Positions 38,759 through 50,443 are shown, numbered from the stretch's first letter. The stretch: 64,000 nucleotides of DNA from an uncultured Prevotella sp. (GCA_946188165.1 CAMHTW010000005.1:1-64000), one strand, 5' to 3'. Notes: a model not told the origin generated them from the sequence alone. Numbers and translations are program-made.

Positions 38759-41590
38759 TCATTCAAAATGTAGGATGGCATTGATACGACCTTGCCCCTT
38801 TGACCAATAGGGCTGAGCGGAAGGGCCATTGAGATCTGTCGTATTTACCTTGTTGCGAACGGCAGGAATAGCCTTCAGGATAGAAATACCTGTCTCTGGC
38901 AAGGTGTAGAGAATGTGGTCACGTCCATCACGAGGCGTATAAACACCCACTTTACCACTGATTAGTTCTATGCCGAACTTACCTTCGGTTGTTTGTAATT
39001 GCATCCATGAAACATTAGCGAAATAGCCCTTGAATTCCGGATACTCGAATGTCTCGCCAGGAATGGGGTCGTTATAGTCGTTCTGCCACAATCCATACTG
39101 AGGACCCTCCATACGATTCTGCCAGACACGATAGGGGCCCTTGCCTACCCACTGCTTCGACTTGACCAACTTCTCAGGATAGTCGAAACTGATGCCCATC
39201 AAGTCAACGACACCGTTAAAGTAGTAATCAACGTTCATATATACACCACCGTCAGCAAGGAAACGCCAAGTAACCTTCTCTATCGAGCCATGCTGATAGG
39301 TGGCAACTAACGTACTGTCACTAAACGTAAAGCCTGCAAACTTGCCTTGATCAGCATACTCAGTATATTGCGTCTTCTTCTGGAAAGCCTGCTTGTCGTC
39401 GTGGTTATAGAATCCATCCTGCGAACGGTCAGCACGCTTGGCAGCAATGAAACGAGGACCATTGCCAAACGATATCTTTCTGCCATCTATGGTAACACCC
39501 TCTAACCGGCCTGTCTTCTTGCTGAAAGAAAATTGGCGACTGCCATTCTGGACCAGCACTTGGTTGGCATCATCTGTATACGAAAACTTCAGAACTTTAT
39601 CAAGCAGACGTTTTCCCTGTATGTTATTGACTGTCCGTAACTTGTAGCTCCATGTAATTATCTCATGCCCGTATGGGTCTATGGCTGTCACTTCTACCAC
39701 GTCAGCATCCAACTTTTTATTATTTAGGTCAATGTTCAACTTACCGGTTTGGCCTGGTGCAACATCAGGCGAAGCGAGCTTGCCTTTCCTGACAACTTTG
39801 ACATCCTTCTCGCCATAAGCAGGCATATCCAACAGTTTGTAGCTGAACTGACAGTCCCTAAGATTGATGAAGTCATAACAATTCCTGACACTTATACCTG
39901 TCAGGCTTCGTGAAAACTGCACAGGACTCCACACCTCACGGATGGTATAGAACGAGCCTTCCTTCTCCATGTGAGGCCCAACGATACCATCGCTGCCGAA
40001 GTTGCCCATACAGTCAATGACATTATTCTTATCTGTACGTACAACGCCCTGATCCATCAAGTCCCACAGGAAGCCACCCGCACAACGCGGATTCGACATC
40101 ATCAACTTCCAATAGTCCTTCAAGCCAGCTCCGTGTCCTCCGTCATATAATCCATGCAGGAATTCCGTAGGCATAAAGATTTCCTTCTGGCGCATATAGT
40201 CAGCCGTCTCGCCCCATGAACGATAGTGCTTGGTCTCGAAACCATTACGGTTTGCCCAAGGATAAAGCACCACACGCTGCTGGGGGTCCAGTTTCTTGAA
40301 GACAGGCTCCAATTCGTAGTTAAAGCCTCCCTCGTTACCATTGCTCCAAAAAATGATACTGGGATGGTTGACGTCGCGCGTTACCATCTCCTCTACAATC
40401 TGTGACCCCACGATAGTCTCATGGGCATTGTGCCAACCAGGCTGTTCACACTCCACATAAAGACCCAGCGAGTCGCAGGCATCCAAGAACTCCGGGTCTG
40501 CAGGATAGTGACTGAGGCGGACAGCATTCATATTCATGCTCTTGATGAGCAACACATCCTCAATATTCTTCTGCTTTGATAGCGTGCGACCAGTCTCAGG
40601 ACGGAAAGAATGACGATTCACACCCTTAAAGATGACCTTCTGACCATTGATGAATACACCATCTTCCTTGTCGCCAGCGTATGTGTGACGATACTCGATG
40701 GTGCGGAAGCCAAACTTCTGACGCTCTATGTGGAGCGTGTTGCCCTCTGCATCCTTCAACGTAAAGACAGCTGTATAGAGGTTGGGCTGTTCTGCATTCC
40801 AAGCCTTTATATTCTTGGTACTGAAATCGACTTTGACTTGGTCACTGAAAATGGAGAAGGACGGGCTGGTTGCCACCTTCTTGCCTTTAGTGTCAATGAC
40901 ATCGACACTTACACTATAACCTGGCACCGCCTGATTCAAATAGACATCAGCCATAAAACGACCATCTGCCTTAGCGTCAATCGCTACACGCTGAATATTA
41001 TGTACAGGCTTGGCAATGATAAATACTGGACGCCAGATGCCTCCAAAGTTCCAGTAGTCAGCCCTGCGCTCAGCGAGGTTCACTTGCGGATTCGTGCTTT
41101 CTTTTAACACCTCGACTTCCAGACGATTTTTCTTTGAGCCAAAGAATACGCGATCGCTAACATCAATGGTATGACGGGTAAAACCACCCTGATAAATGCC
41201 GTTGCCTGCTTTACGTCCATTAATCTGGACATTAATCTCCGTAAAAGCAGCCTCGAACACAAGTTGTATCTGACGGCCAGCCCACTCTTTAGGCAAGCTA
41301 AACTCCGTCTTATATTGGCCCTTCTCGTCAGCTATGCCCTCTGGTGTGGCCTTGCCATAAAAGCGCATACCATATTGATAAGTGCCAAAGCCCTGTAGTT
41401 CCCAGCATGAGGGAACGCCTATCTTCGTCCAACTACCACTATTACGACCATCTGAGCATAAAAAGTCCCACTGCACCATATCGTCACAACCATGACCACT
41501 TAGATATTGCCGCTGGGTTTCATACCATGACTGGGCTTGCACTGCCGAAAAAGCAAGTCCAAGCAATGCCAAAAGAAAAGTTCGTCTCAT
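38759..41590 (-). CDS. Glycoside hydrolase family 2 beta-galactosidase
   Basis: FKGVNRHSFRPETGRTLSKQKNIEDVLLIKSMNMNAVRLSHYPADPEFLDACDSLGLYV. Confidence 0.92.
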   Translation of the reverse strand: MRRTFLLALLGLAFSAVQAQSWYETQRQYLSGHGCDDMVQWDFLCSDGRNSGSWTKIGVPSCWELQGFGTYQYGMRFYGKATPEGIADEKGQYKTEFSLPKEWAGRQIQLVFEAAFTEINVQINGRKAGNGIYQGGFTRHTIDVSDRVFFGSKKNRLEVEVLKESTNPQVNLAERRADYWNFGGIWRPVFIIAKPVHNIQRVAIDAKADGRFMADVYLNQAVPGYSVSVDVIDTKGKKVATSPSFSIFSDQVKVDFSTKNIKAWNAEQPNLYTAVFTLKDAEGNTLHIERQKFGFRTIEYRHTYAGDKEDGVFINGQKVIFKGVNRHSFRPETGRTLSKQKNIEDVLLIKSMNMNAVRLSHYPADPEFLDACDSLGLYVECEQPGWHNAHETIVGSQIVEEMVTRDVNHPSIIFWSNGNEGGFNYELEPVFKKLDPQQRVVLYPWANRNGFETKHYRSWGETADYMRQKEIFMPTEFLHGLYDGGHGAGLKDYWKLMMSNPRCAGGFLWDLMDQGVVRTDKNNVIDCMGNFGSDGIVGPHMEKEGSFYTIREVWSPVQFSRSLTGISVRNCYDFINLRDCQFSYKLLDMPAYGEKDVKVVRKGKLASPDVAPGQTGKLNIDLNNKKLDADVVEVTAIDPYGHEIITWSYKLRTVNNIQGKRLLDKVLKFSYTDDANQVLVQNGSRQFSFSKKTGRLEGVTIDGRKISFGNGPRFIAAKRADRSQDGFYNHDDKQAFQKKTQYTEYADQGKFAGFTFSDSTLVATYQHGSIEKVTWRFLADGGVYMNVDYYFNGVVDLMGISFDYPEKLVKSKQWVGKGPYRVWQNRMEGPQYGLWQNDYNDPIPGETFEYPEFKGYFANVSWMQLQTTEGKFGIELISGKVGVYTPRDGRDHILYTLPETGISILKAIPAVRNKVNTTDLNGPSAQPYWSKGQGRINAILHFE

Positions 41591-41641
41591 ATACGTATAT
41601 TTATATATAAGACGAACTTTTCAAAGAATTGTCACTAAATA

Positions 41642-43918
41642 CTACTTGCCGTATTGTGTATCAATGACCAACTTAGCAGGATCTGTTTCCAACGGGTCGT
41701 AACGACCATCACCGCCATGAGAATAATCTTCCCAACCGATAGTTTGTATCAATGCTGCATCATTATACATGGCAGAATAGCAGAGTCCAAGGAAGTAATA
41801 GAATGGTTGGAAGGTCGGCACCTTATCAGTATTGTTATCTTCCAAACGATCTTTACGTTCAAGATTATTGGTATAGAAGTCTATCAATGCCTGCTCACCA
41901 TCAGCACGCTTCGACAGGTCGAGAGGAGACGGACGATTGATGCCTGCTGCCAATATCGGGTCTGAACCATTATCCTCATCCTTTGCAGCGAGTTCCTTTG
42001 CATACATCTCAATGATATGGTTTTTGCCATACTTATTTGGTCTGTCAGCATCTTTATAGCCAAGGAATGTCCACGTATCACCACCATAGCCTTTTACTTC
42101 CCATGTTGGACTGAGAGCTGCCTGACCAACACCACCATCAAAAAGCAACCAGCGACGCATGTCTTCGAAACGTTTTCCTTCATAAGCCAACTCTATCTGA
42201 CGTTCATAAAGCACCTGTTCAATATTCTCTGCACGACTGCCGTTAATCAAGCCATAGTCTGCATCTACGGTTGTTGGATCATAGACGCGAGAACGAATTC
42301 GCTTGAGCAAATCAAGAGCCTCCTGACCGCGATTAGTGGCAGCAGCACATTCTGCCAAGTTCAGCAACACTTCTGCAAAGCGCATCTCCATATAAGGAGC
42401 ACCTGACTGGCTAAAGCTGCACTTTCCATTGTTGTCTACATAAATATACATAGGACTACCTGCGTTAAGCTGTGAATCATCACTGCGTTTACGAACATAT
42501 ACAGAACGACGTGAGTCAGCCAAAGCATCGGCATACCAGCCAGAACTCGTCTCACTGTCCTGCTTAGTAGCATCCTTATACCAAGCATAACTCCACAACA
42601 CATAATCAGCACCATTGTAAGGGTAACCATCCTTAAGAGTTATGTTGGGATAGACCAAATCATTCAACTGTGCCGTTAACAGATCTTTGGGATTACCATC
42701 GAACGTCCATTTCACGCCAGGGAAGGCAAACGTACGATAGAAACGTGGGTCACGATTCGCAAAGAATGCCTTCTTGTCGTAGTTATATGTTGTTGAAGCA
42801 CCTGGTCTTTTACCATCAGCCATCGGGAAGAGGTCTACAATCTCAGCCGTTGCACTCTTACCGCCACCACCAGACGCAGTCTTAGGACGAATACCATGCT
42901 CCCAACCATTGTTCTTCTCTGAATTGTCGCTCTGCTTGCTCAAGTTGTTATAGAGGGTTACAAAGACTGCTTCGTTGACATTACCATCAGAACCCTGTAC
43001 GTTGAGGAACATTTTTCCCCAGTTGGCAGCACTCTCAGTGGCAGCACCAGGGTTGTTCTCATAAGCCAAACCATAGCCGCTTTCCTCCAATACCTTGCGA
43101 GCAGTTTCATTAGCCTGATAGGCGGCCTCCCAACGTGCTGGTTCATCACTACGATTGAACAAGGGACTTGCCCATAACAGTAATACACGACCTTTCAGTG
43201 CCAAAGCTGTACCCTTGGTAACACGACCCCAATTGCTGGCAACACGGCCCCATTGTGCCGGTAGCAACTCAGCTGCCTTGTCCAAGTCTTCGCAAATGAA
43301 GTCAATACACTCCTTTGTCGTAGAGCGATGAACGATGAGGCTACCATCCATGCTCTTGCTATAGAGAGCATTCTGTACCTCTTTGATGATAGGCACACCG
43401 CCATACCATCGGACCATTGTGAAGTAACGCCAAGCACGGAAGAAGTAAGCCTGACCCAACAACTCGTTTTTCTCATTTTCCGACAGCGTAGAATGGTTCT
43501 GGAGTCCATCGATAGCATCATTGATATTGCGTATCTGTCCATAAGGACTATTCTCCTTGAATTCTACATAAAGATGATCCCACTTCTTGCTGTTCAGAAT
43601 TTGATAGTCCAAAATGTTAGTATTGTCCTCCCAAGCTGAGACACCAGCATATTCTTCAGTACTGCAAGCATCATCATCATTTGAACCCGTGCTGACAATA
43701 TCTGCATACATGCCATCGCCTTCTTTCTGACCAGGCAACAATTGATAATAGAAATTATCGATACGATTTTGAGCTGTCTCATAATTATTGTAGACTGTCG
43801 CATCGCTATACTTGCCATACAGTTTTTTCTCCTCCAGGAATTTATCGGAGCAAGCTGCTAGACCGACGACTGTCACTGCTAATGCAAGTTTTCCTGCCTT
43901 GATTATATATTTGTTCAT
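41642..43918 (-). CDS. SusD/RagB family outer-membrane lipoprotein
   Basis: LGQAYFFRAWRYFTMVRWYGGVPII; follows SusC gene. Confidence 0.95.
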   Translation of the reverse strand: MNKYIIKAGKLALAVTVVGLAACSDKFLEEKKLYGKYSDATVYNNYETAQNRIDNFYYQLLPGQKEGDGMYADIVSTGSNDDDACSTEEYAGVSAWEDNTNILDYQILNSKKWDHLYVEFKENSPYGQIRNINDAIDGLQNHSTLSENEKNELLGQAYFFRAWRYFTMVRWYGGVPIIKEVQNALYSKSMDGSLIVHRSTTKECIDFICEDLDKAAELLPAQWGRVASNWGRVTKGTALALKGRVLLLWASPLFNRSDEPARWEAAYQANETARKVLEESGYGLAYENNPGAATESAANWGKMFLNVQGSDGNVNEAVFVTLYNNLSKQSDNSEKNNGWEHGIRPKTASGGGGKSATAEIVDLFPMADGKRPGASTTYNYDKKAFFANRDPRFYRTFAFPGVKWTFDGNPKDLLTAQLNDLVYPNITLKDGYPYNGADYVLWSYAWYKDATKQDSETSSGWYADALADSRRSVYVRKRSDDSQLNAGSPMYIYVDNNGKCSFSQSGAPYMEMRFAEVLLNLAECAAATNRGQEALDLLKRIRSRVYDPTTVDADYGLINGSRAENIEQVLYERQIELAYEGKRFEDMRRWLLFDGGVGQAALSPTWEVKGYGGDTWTFLGYKDADRPNKYGKNHIIEMYAKELAAKDEDNGSDPILAAGINRPSPLDLSKRADGEQALIDFYTNNLERKDRLEDNNTDKVPTFQPFYYFLGLCYSAMYNDAALIQTIGWEDYSHGGDGRYDPLETDPAKLVIDTQYGK

Positions 43919-43930
43919 AGTGTTTTTGAT

Positions 43931-46900
43931 TTAGAATGAAACGTTTACACCTACTGTAAATTTACGCAGTTGTGGATAGTAGCCATAGTTGCCGCCCCAG
44001 CTGTCCCAAGCGTCACCATAGTTTGGTGAAAGGAAGTTCATCGCATTCTGGCAAGTTACGTTTATACGTGCACTACTTACTCCCAATGGATTAATCCATT
44101 TCTTTGGGAATTCATAGGCAACAGCTATCTGTGTCAGTGATATTGTAGCCATATTGACACGCCAGAAAGTTGAAGGCTGAGCATTCACACTGTTGTAACG
44201 CATATTGGGCACAGAGCCGTCACGATTGGCAGATGCAATGACCTTGCCAGTAGCATCCAATACGTCTTCATAAACATACATATCCTTCCAGAATGAAGGA
44301 ATATTATAGTACTCCATATTGGCAGCAGACTTCTGTACTGTACCAGGAACAAAACCATAGGCACCCCAGCTAGCCCCAAGCTGTGCAGAGAACGAGAAGC
44401 TCTTATAAGCACCGCCAAAGTTCAGTGTCATACCATAGGGATTCTGACTGAACTCGGAAATTTGAACCATATCACATTCATCAACCTTATAATCGGGCTC
44501 AGGGTTATAGGCCTGCTTTTCAGTATCCCATGCACCATTGATATCGCGATAGATGAGCATACCAGGATGTACACCGTCTTTAGTCAGTCCAAGATAAGTA
44601 CCGTAAGAACCGTCAGGCTTCTTCAGGTAACGGTCAAAATACTCCTCAACATCTTGATAGCTACGGAACATGCCGATGCAGGAATATCCCCATTGGCCCA
44701 TATCTTTGCGATGGCCTACACGAATATCATCGCGATCGGGATTAGCAATATTTGCTGCTTTTTTTACCTCGTTATCGGTATAGCCCGTAGACAGCTTTGC
44801 CCAATATGAGAAATTCTTACCTATACGATCCTTCCAACCCAAAGAGAGTTCGAAGCCCCAAGTATCTAATTCGGCAAAGTTCTCAGGAACAGGCTTCACA
44901 CCAACAGTGAACGGATAACCGGCCTCACCCTGATAGGTAGAGAAGATTTCACGGCCACGGTCCTTATATAAATCGAAGTTAATGGACAACTTGTTCTGGA
45001 TGATACGCATATCAATACCGACATTGGTCTTATAGGTTTTATCCCAATGTGCCTCACGGTTAGCACCCCCCTGCTCGATAGTCATACCATAGCTTTCATG
45101 GTTGCCGATACTTGTACCAAACACTGCACCTCGAGCAGCATCACGACCATAACGGGTCTGCCAGATAAAAGCATTGATGTTGTCACGACCCATAAGACCC
45201 CAGCTGGCACGCAGTTTCAGATAACCAATACCTGTCTTCTCCTTTGGGAACCAGGGCTCTTCAGAGATGACCCAACCAGCAGAAACAGAGGGAAAGGTGC
45301 CCCAATAGTTATCGGGATGGAATTTTGTAGATGCATCTGAACGAATTAAGAACTGGAAAAGATAGCGATCATCGTAAGCATAATTCAGACGACCGATATA
45401 TGACATACGTCCAGACTCAGAACGACTCCATTCCGAATCAGTCATGTCACCATTCTCGTCCCCAGTCATCGAATTACTTTGTCCATCAGTAAAGGGTAAC
45501 GGGTTCTTACCAGTACCGACAAGGTCTCGACTTTCGCTCTCACCTTTCTCAATAGAGAAAAGTGCGCTAATGTCATGCTTGCCAAATTTACGGGCATAGT
45601 TCAGAATGAAGTTCATCTGATAGCTCTCACTACGAGTCATCGTACGACGCACCTGATTGCCATTGTCCATTGTCAGTTCTGGAAAATTTTCTTCAGCCAA
45701 GCTAATATCCTCACCAGTATATAGGTGTCCTGCAGAGCCGCCACGAGCCTTCATACGATAGACATTCATCTTGGTCGCAATCATATCACTCTCGCTATTA
45801 GAGAAACTCTTCGAATAAGTGAACTTTGCAGAAAGACCTTTCAAAGGTTTAATCCAGCTAAAGTCATATTCCAATGCTGCCTGGGCCTGAAAACTGTTGC
45901 TGGTATTCTGAGTATAGTCAGGAGAGTTTTGAATAGCTGAATAGTTGTACATATTGGTGTACGTCGTCGCATCAGCGTTTTGCATGCCAGAGTGTATAAT
46001 AGGCAGGCCATTAATGGTCTCAGGGATGAAGGGCAGATGCTGCAACAACAAAGCATAGTCACCATCGTCGGTATTACCCAAATTACCCGTATAGCGGTTG
46101 CGTGGGGTTGTTTTGTCGCTATAGTTACCTGATACTTGTAATGATGCTTTCAGCCATTTGCTGATGTTGGCATTTACACCAGCACGATAGTTCCAACGCT
46201 TATAGTCCAACTTACCCAAATTACCATCTTGTGTATTGTAGGTAATACCTGCAAAATAGGTCGCTTTCTCAGTACCTCCATTCACATTGACACTATGACG
46301 ATAGGTGCCTGCTATCTTCCAATAGTCATCCAACAAATCGTAGTTGACATTCTTGAGCGCTTCCAATTCGTCATACTGGAAATAATCACGCATACGGGTC
46401 TCGTCCTGAGCATCGGTAGCTGTACCCATATAGGCATTCCAAGTACGTGCATAGTCATAAGAACTCATCATTTTGGGCTTAAACAAACGACCTGTAAAAC
46501 CATACTGTCCGCTATAGCTTACTTTTGGTGTACCTTGTTTACCACGCTTTGTCTTTACCAGCACAACACCATAGGCACCCTGTGCACCATAAATGGCAGC
46601 AGCAGCATCCTTCAGGACAGAGATGCTCTCTACCTCACTCATATCAAGGTTGTTGAAAGCACTCTCTGAAGAGATAAAGTCATCGATAACATAAAGAGGT
46701 GTATCGTCCTGTTCAGAGAACTTAGCATTAATGCTACCCCAATTCTTAGCCAACTGTGAACTTTGACGGATTGTCAGGTGTGCAGCAGAACCTGGTGTAC
46801 TGGACGAGGTACTTACATGCAGTCCATTCACCATACCGCGAAGGGCTTCACCAAGACTGGTGACATTAAGGTCTTTCAATTCTTCAGCATTGATACTCTC

Positions 46901-47251
46901 AATGGCACCTGTAACGTTCTTCATTTTCTGAGAACCGTAACCCGTTACCACTACCTCTTCCAGTGACTGACGGTCTTCAAGCAGTTTGACATTAGAGCCT
47001 GCCACAACCGTCTGGGGAAGGTATCCAATATAGGTAATAGTCACTTTGGTGTTCTTGGGAACCATAATGGTATAGTTTCCATCCAGGTCGGTAATAACAC
47101 CTTTCGACTTATCGCCTGCAGGTGCAACGGTGGCTCCAATGATAGGTTCGCCCTGTTCGTCGACCACCTGTCCCTTATATGTCTGGTTCTGTGCGATAGC
47201 TGTCACTGCAAACAGGAAGCCAAGGCACAAGATCATAATCGATTTTTTCAT
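43931..47251 (-). CDS. SusC/RagA family TonB-linked outer-membrane protein
   Basis: GQVVDEQGEPIIGATV, EEVVVTGYGSQKMKNVTGAI. Confidence 0.97.
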   Translation of the reverse strand: MKKSIMILCLGFLFAVTAIAQNQTYKGQVVDEQGEPIIGATVAPAGDKSKGVITDLDGNYTIMVPKNTKVTITYIGYLPQTVVAGSNVKLLEDRQSLEEVVVTGYGSQKMKNVTGAIESINAEELKDLNVTSLGEALRGMVNGLHVSTSSSTPGSAAHLTIRQSSQLAKNWGSINAKFSEQDDTPLYVIDDFISSESAFNNLDMSEVESISVLKDAAAAIYGAQGAYGVVLVKTKRGKQGTPKVSYSGQYGFTGRLFKPKMMSSYDYARTWNAYMGTATDAQDETRMRDYFQYDELEALKNVNYDLLDDYWKIAGTYRHSVNVNGGTEKATYFAGITYNTQDGNLGKLDYKRWNYRAGVNANISKWLKASLQVSGNYSDKTTPRNRYTGNLGNTDDGDYALLLQHLPFIPETINGLPIIHSGMQNADATTYTNMYNYSAIQNSPDYTQNTSNSFQAQAALEYDFSWIKPLKGLSAKFTYSKSFSNSESDMIATKMNVYRMKARGGSAGHLYTGEDISLAEENFPELTMDNGNQVRRTMTRSESYQMNFILNYARKFGKHDISALFSIEKGESESRDLVGTGKNPLPFTDGQSNSMTGDENGDMTDSEWSRSESGRMSYIGRLNYAYDDRYLFQFLIRSDASTKFHPDNYWGTFPSVSAGWVISEEPWFPKEKTGIGYLKLRASWGLMGRDNINAFIWQTRYGRDAARGAVFGTSIGNHESYGMTIEQGGANREAHWDKTYKTNVGIDMRIIQNKLSINFDLYKDRGREIFSTYQGEAGYPFTVGVKPVPENFAELDTWGFELSLGWKDRIGKNFSYWAKLSTGYTDNEVKKAANIANPDRDDIRVGHRKDMGQWGYSCIGMFRSYQDVEEYFDRYLKKPDGSYGTYLGLTKDGVHPGMLIYRDINGAWDTEKQAYNPEPDYKVDECDMVQISEFSQNPYGMTLNFGGAYKSFSFSAQLGASWGAYGFVPGTVQKSAANMEYYNIPSFWKDMYVYEDVLDATGKVIASANRDGSVPNMRYNSVNAQPSTFWRVNMATISLTQIAVAYEFPKKWINPLGVSSARINVTCQNAMNFLSPNYGDAWDSWGGNYGYYPQLRKFTVGVNVSF

Positions 47252-47278
47252 ACTTTAATTTGTTTGGGGTTCCGTAAT

Positions 47279-48745
47279 TTATTTATCTGCATTGTACCAG
47301 CGTGGATCACCTGTCTGGTTGAGAATCTGGTCTTCACCTTGCGGAGTAAGGTCATCATCAGCGGGATCCAAGAAAGCCGGATCTGTATCAAGAGCTGTTC
47401 CTGAGCGGTCGCCACCATCACAGACCTGTGAGTCCTTGACATTCTCGCCATTCCACCAATAAGTGTTCTTATAATAGCTTACTGTGGGGTTTGTTGACAA
47501 CTGACGGATAAAACTATTAATAAAGTTCTTCTTACCGCAGTCTACGATGATACACTTCTCGACTGTGAAATAGTTGGACTTCTGTCCCTGAGTACGCGTA
47601 TCACCACGGAAATTAGTGCCGTAAGAGAGGTTATATAGCGTTGAGCTAACAAAGGAAATCTTCTGCAACTCTGATTCATCGTTCAATTCCTTCGGACGTC
47701 CATTGTAGGTCAGGAAGGGAGCGTTCGTGAGTCGTATTTTAGAGTAGATGGTAGAATTCTTCACCAAGAAGTCAGTAACATAAGATGACTTCTTCAGATT
47801 AATGATTGGATTGGCCCAGTTTGGAGTACTACTGTCGCGAACGATTTGCACAATACAATCATTCAGCGTCAGTGCACGAACGACATATTTTGCTGCATCA
47901 GAAATAACATACGACTCAAGATTCTGGATATTGCACGATTGGAAGACAATAGGATCTTCAATAAAGAAGTAATCTGAAGTTCCTACATGATTCTTAAGAG
48001 AATCGTCTGGAGTTTCGCTAAGTTCTACTATTGCTTTTGACGTATTGCTACAGTCTATATCCATATACTTCATATAGAACGAACCGAAGGTAACAAACTT
48101 AGCTCCAGCAGCAAGTTTAAGCTTGGCATGTGAGTTTTTATTGTTACCACGGATGGTAATGTAACGTCCACCAAAATCAATATCGCCAGACAAGGTGTAC
48201 TCTTTGCCACCTTCCAAATCGATGCATAGCATACCTGTAGTATCAGTACGCAACGGATTCTCATCAAAGTATGTCTTCAAGTCAGTATATTTATCGTGTT
48301 CGATGGTACAGTAGGTAGGCGAGAAGGTGGAAAACTTCTTTTCTGCGGCTTCAGCCTTTTCAACATTGCCTAATTTCGGGTTATTCAATCCACGCACCGT
48401 CACCATGTAGTTGGTGTCGTCCTCACGTGGCATATCCACATGACAAGCATCCACCGTGTCGGCTTTTACAAGAACAGGATTGTCTGGGTCGCTGACGTTA
48501 AAGAGCTTCACCTCATATCCTCCTGCCCCATGGATCACTGGCCATTCAAAGGTAAATTTTGAGCCATCAGTGCTCGACTTACAAGTGATGTCGTCAGGCG
48601 ACAAGGTCGAGAGTGTGGAACTTTGGACAAGCGACTCAAAGCCCGGATCCAAATCGTAGCCTTTCGTACATGCTGTCACCAACACGCCCACAACCATCAG
48701 CCAAGCTATCTGCCTGTGAGCTCTTGTTAATTGTTTCATCTTCAT
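47279..48745 (-). CDS. DUF5123/DUF4957-like surface lipoprotein
   Basis: Lipobox VTACTKG, FnIII-like domain then beta-helix-like region; between SusC and epimerase genes. Confidence 0.75.
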   Translation of the reverse strand: MKMKQLTRAHRQIAWLMVVGVLVTACTKGYDLDPGFESLVQSSTLSTLSPDDITCKSSTDGSKFTFEWPVIHGAGGYEVKLFNVSDPDNPVLVKADTVDACHVDMPREDDTNYMVTVRGLNNPKLGNVEKAEAAEKKFSTFSPTYCTIEHDKYTDLKTYFDENPLRTDTTGMLCIDLEGGKEYTLSGDIDFGGRYITIRGNNKNSHAKLKLAAGAKFVTFGSFYMKYMDIDCSNTSKAIVELSETPDDSLKNHVGTSDYFFIEDPIVFQSCNIQNLESYVISDAAKYVVRALTLNDCIVQIVRDSSTPNWANPIINLKKSSYVTDFLVKNSTIYSKIRLTNAPFLTYNGRPKELNDESELQKISFVSSTLYNLSYGTNFRGDTRTQGQKSNYFTVEKCIIVDCGKKNFINSFIRQLSTNPTVSYYKNTYWWNGENVKDSQVCDGGDRSGTALDTDPAFLDPADDDLTPQGEDQILNQTGDPRWYNADK

Positions 48746-48813
48746 AAGCTATTAGTTTTTAATTGATATTATATTCACTATTCACTTTTTCACTATTCAC
48801 TATTCACTATTCA

Positions 48814-49701
48814 TTAGGGCCTCCCCGCCTGAAATATCTTTTTCAGATAGGCAACGTTGCGGCCATAGTTGCCTTTCACGTTCTTGACATCCTTGGCATT
48901 GCGCGAACGCTCAATCACAAGCCAGCCGCTCCAGTTCATATCATCGAGTGTCTTCTTCACGCGATACATATCTATACGTGGGTCTTCGTCAAGGGTGACA
49001 CTGTCTGTCAGCGAGGCATGAATCTGGGCTACTCGCTTTGCTCCTAACTTCTTCAGTTCCTTGGCAGGGTCGCGTCCGTTGTCTACGGCATCTTGTAGAT
49101 TATAGTATATCTTGATGCCTTCACTATCGATTTCCTTCAACAGCTTCTTGTCGCCCTTGGCATCCAACTGCGTACGGATAGCGATAATTTTGCCAGCAAG
49201 ACGGGCCATCTCGCCCACTTCATGCAGACGACGCACCAACTCTGTACGAGCTATGCCATTTTCTTTCCATTCGTGTCCGCTGCCACCTAAGGGCAGGAAG
49301 GCTATCTTCGAGCCCATCACATCCATCGACTGTAAGCAGTCGTTAATCAAGTCACGATAGTTGTCGCGCTTCAAAAAGTTCTGTGCAAAGAAACCTGACA
49401 TAGCCAGTGACGGTACTTTGACCCCTATGGAGTCGGCCGTATGGCGGAACAACTGTTGGAAATGCTCATCACGCAGTTTGTTCTCGAACAGGACGCGCTG
49501 TCCCAGCGGTCCCATATCCATCTCAATGCCGTCGGCACCTATCTCTCTGGCCAACTTGAATTCGCCAATCTTCTGGCGTTTCAGCATCATCCAGTCACAG
49601 GCAGCCACACGATAGCGCTGTGCCATTAAATCTATTGGCCATGCGGCGAGCATCGCTATCACCCCTATTGCGAGGCTTTTTCGGCATGTCATCCAGTTCA
49701 T
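48814..49701 (-). CDS. Secreted sugar phosphate isomerase/epimerase-like TIM barrel
   Basis: FKLAREIGADGIEMDMG, YNLQDAV. Confidence 0.8.
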   Translation of the reverse strand: MNWMTCRKSLAIGVIAMLAAWPIDLMAQRYRVAACDWMMLKRQKIGEFKLAREIGADGIEMDMGPLGQRVLFENKLRDEHFQQLFRHTADSIGVKVPSLAMSGFFAQNFLKRDNYRDLINDCLQSMDVMGSKIAFLPLGGSGHEWKENGIARTELVRRLHEVGEMARLAGKIIAIRTQLDAKGDKKLLKEIDSEGIKIYYNLQDAVDNGRDPAKELKKLGAKRVAQIHASLTDSVTLDEDPRIDMYRVKKTLDDMNWSGWLVIERSRNAKDVKNVKGNYGRNVAYLKKIFQAGRP

Positions 49702-49812
49702 TTTTGTTTTGTAGACTACATAGTTTTACATCATTTAAGACGATTTAGCATTCAATATGTCATCAATACGCCTGGAAAGTTTTTTCTGGCCTCACAGTAG
49801 GTTATAATATAA

Positions 49813-49844
49813 TAAGGTGACCCCGCATCATTGCGAGGTCACCT
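49813..49844 (-). terminator. Hairpin terminator AAGGTGACC...GGTCACCTT
   Basis: Stem just downstream of the 49868 stop on the minus strand. Confidence 0.7.
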
Positions 49845-49867
49845 TAAAAGATTATCAATTACTTCTC

Positions 49868-50443
49868 TTACTTTTCAACAACCATGCTGGTAACAGTGGT
49901 GTTTGCCCAGTTAGCACCCTTAATAGCATGCAGGTGAGCATAACCTTTCTCTTTAACCATGAGAGCCAAATCAACAGTCCATATTACTGAACCGTCAATT
50001 TCATTCTTCTCAGAAGAGAAATACCTTTCAGACCAACCACCCTTGTTGGGGTAATCAATTAAATGAGAACCTGCTTCATCAACAGGATCCTGCTGACCTT
50101 CAGCCACATCACGGTTAAAGCAGAAACGTGGCTGTCCCGCAGTTGCTACAACTATCAGCTTGCTGTACTCAGAAAGATCGGAAAAATTATTAACGCTTCC
50201 GTCACCATAAGGCTGACCTGTTGATTCGTTAACAACCCATGCAAAACCAGCGGTTTTCTCCTTTTTAGCGTCTTTTCCGAAAGTTCCCTCACAATCATAG
50301 AAAGGAATGTCCTGCAAAGAAACCTGTTCGACAACGTACTGTAGAGGATCAGGATTGGGGTTGTCTTCTACTGAACACGATGTCATACCGAAAGTGCTTA
50401 CCAAGGCAATGGCAGCAGCATAAAAGAAATTAGTTTTCTTCAT
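49868..50443 (-). CDS. Hypothetical secreted lipoprotein
   Basis: MKKTNFFYAAAIALVSTFGMTSCSVEDNPNPDP lipobox. Confidence 0.6.
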   Translation of the reverse strand: MKKTNFFYAAAIALVSTFGMTSCSVEDNPNPDPLQYVVEQVSLQDIPFYDCEGTFGKDAKKEKTAGFAWVVNESTGQPYGDGSVNNFSDLSEYSKLIVVATAGQPRFCFNRDVAEGQQDPVDEAGSHLIDYPNKGGWSERYFSSEKNEIDGSVIWTVDLALMVKEKGYAHLHAIKGANWANTTVTSMVVEK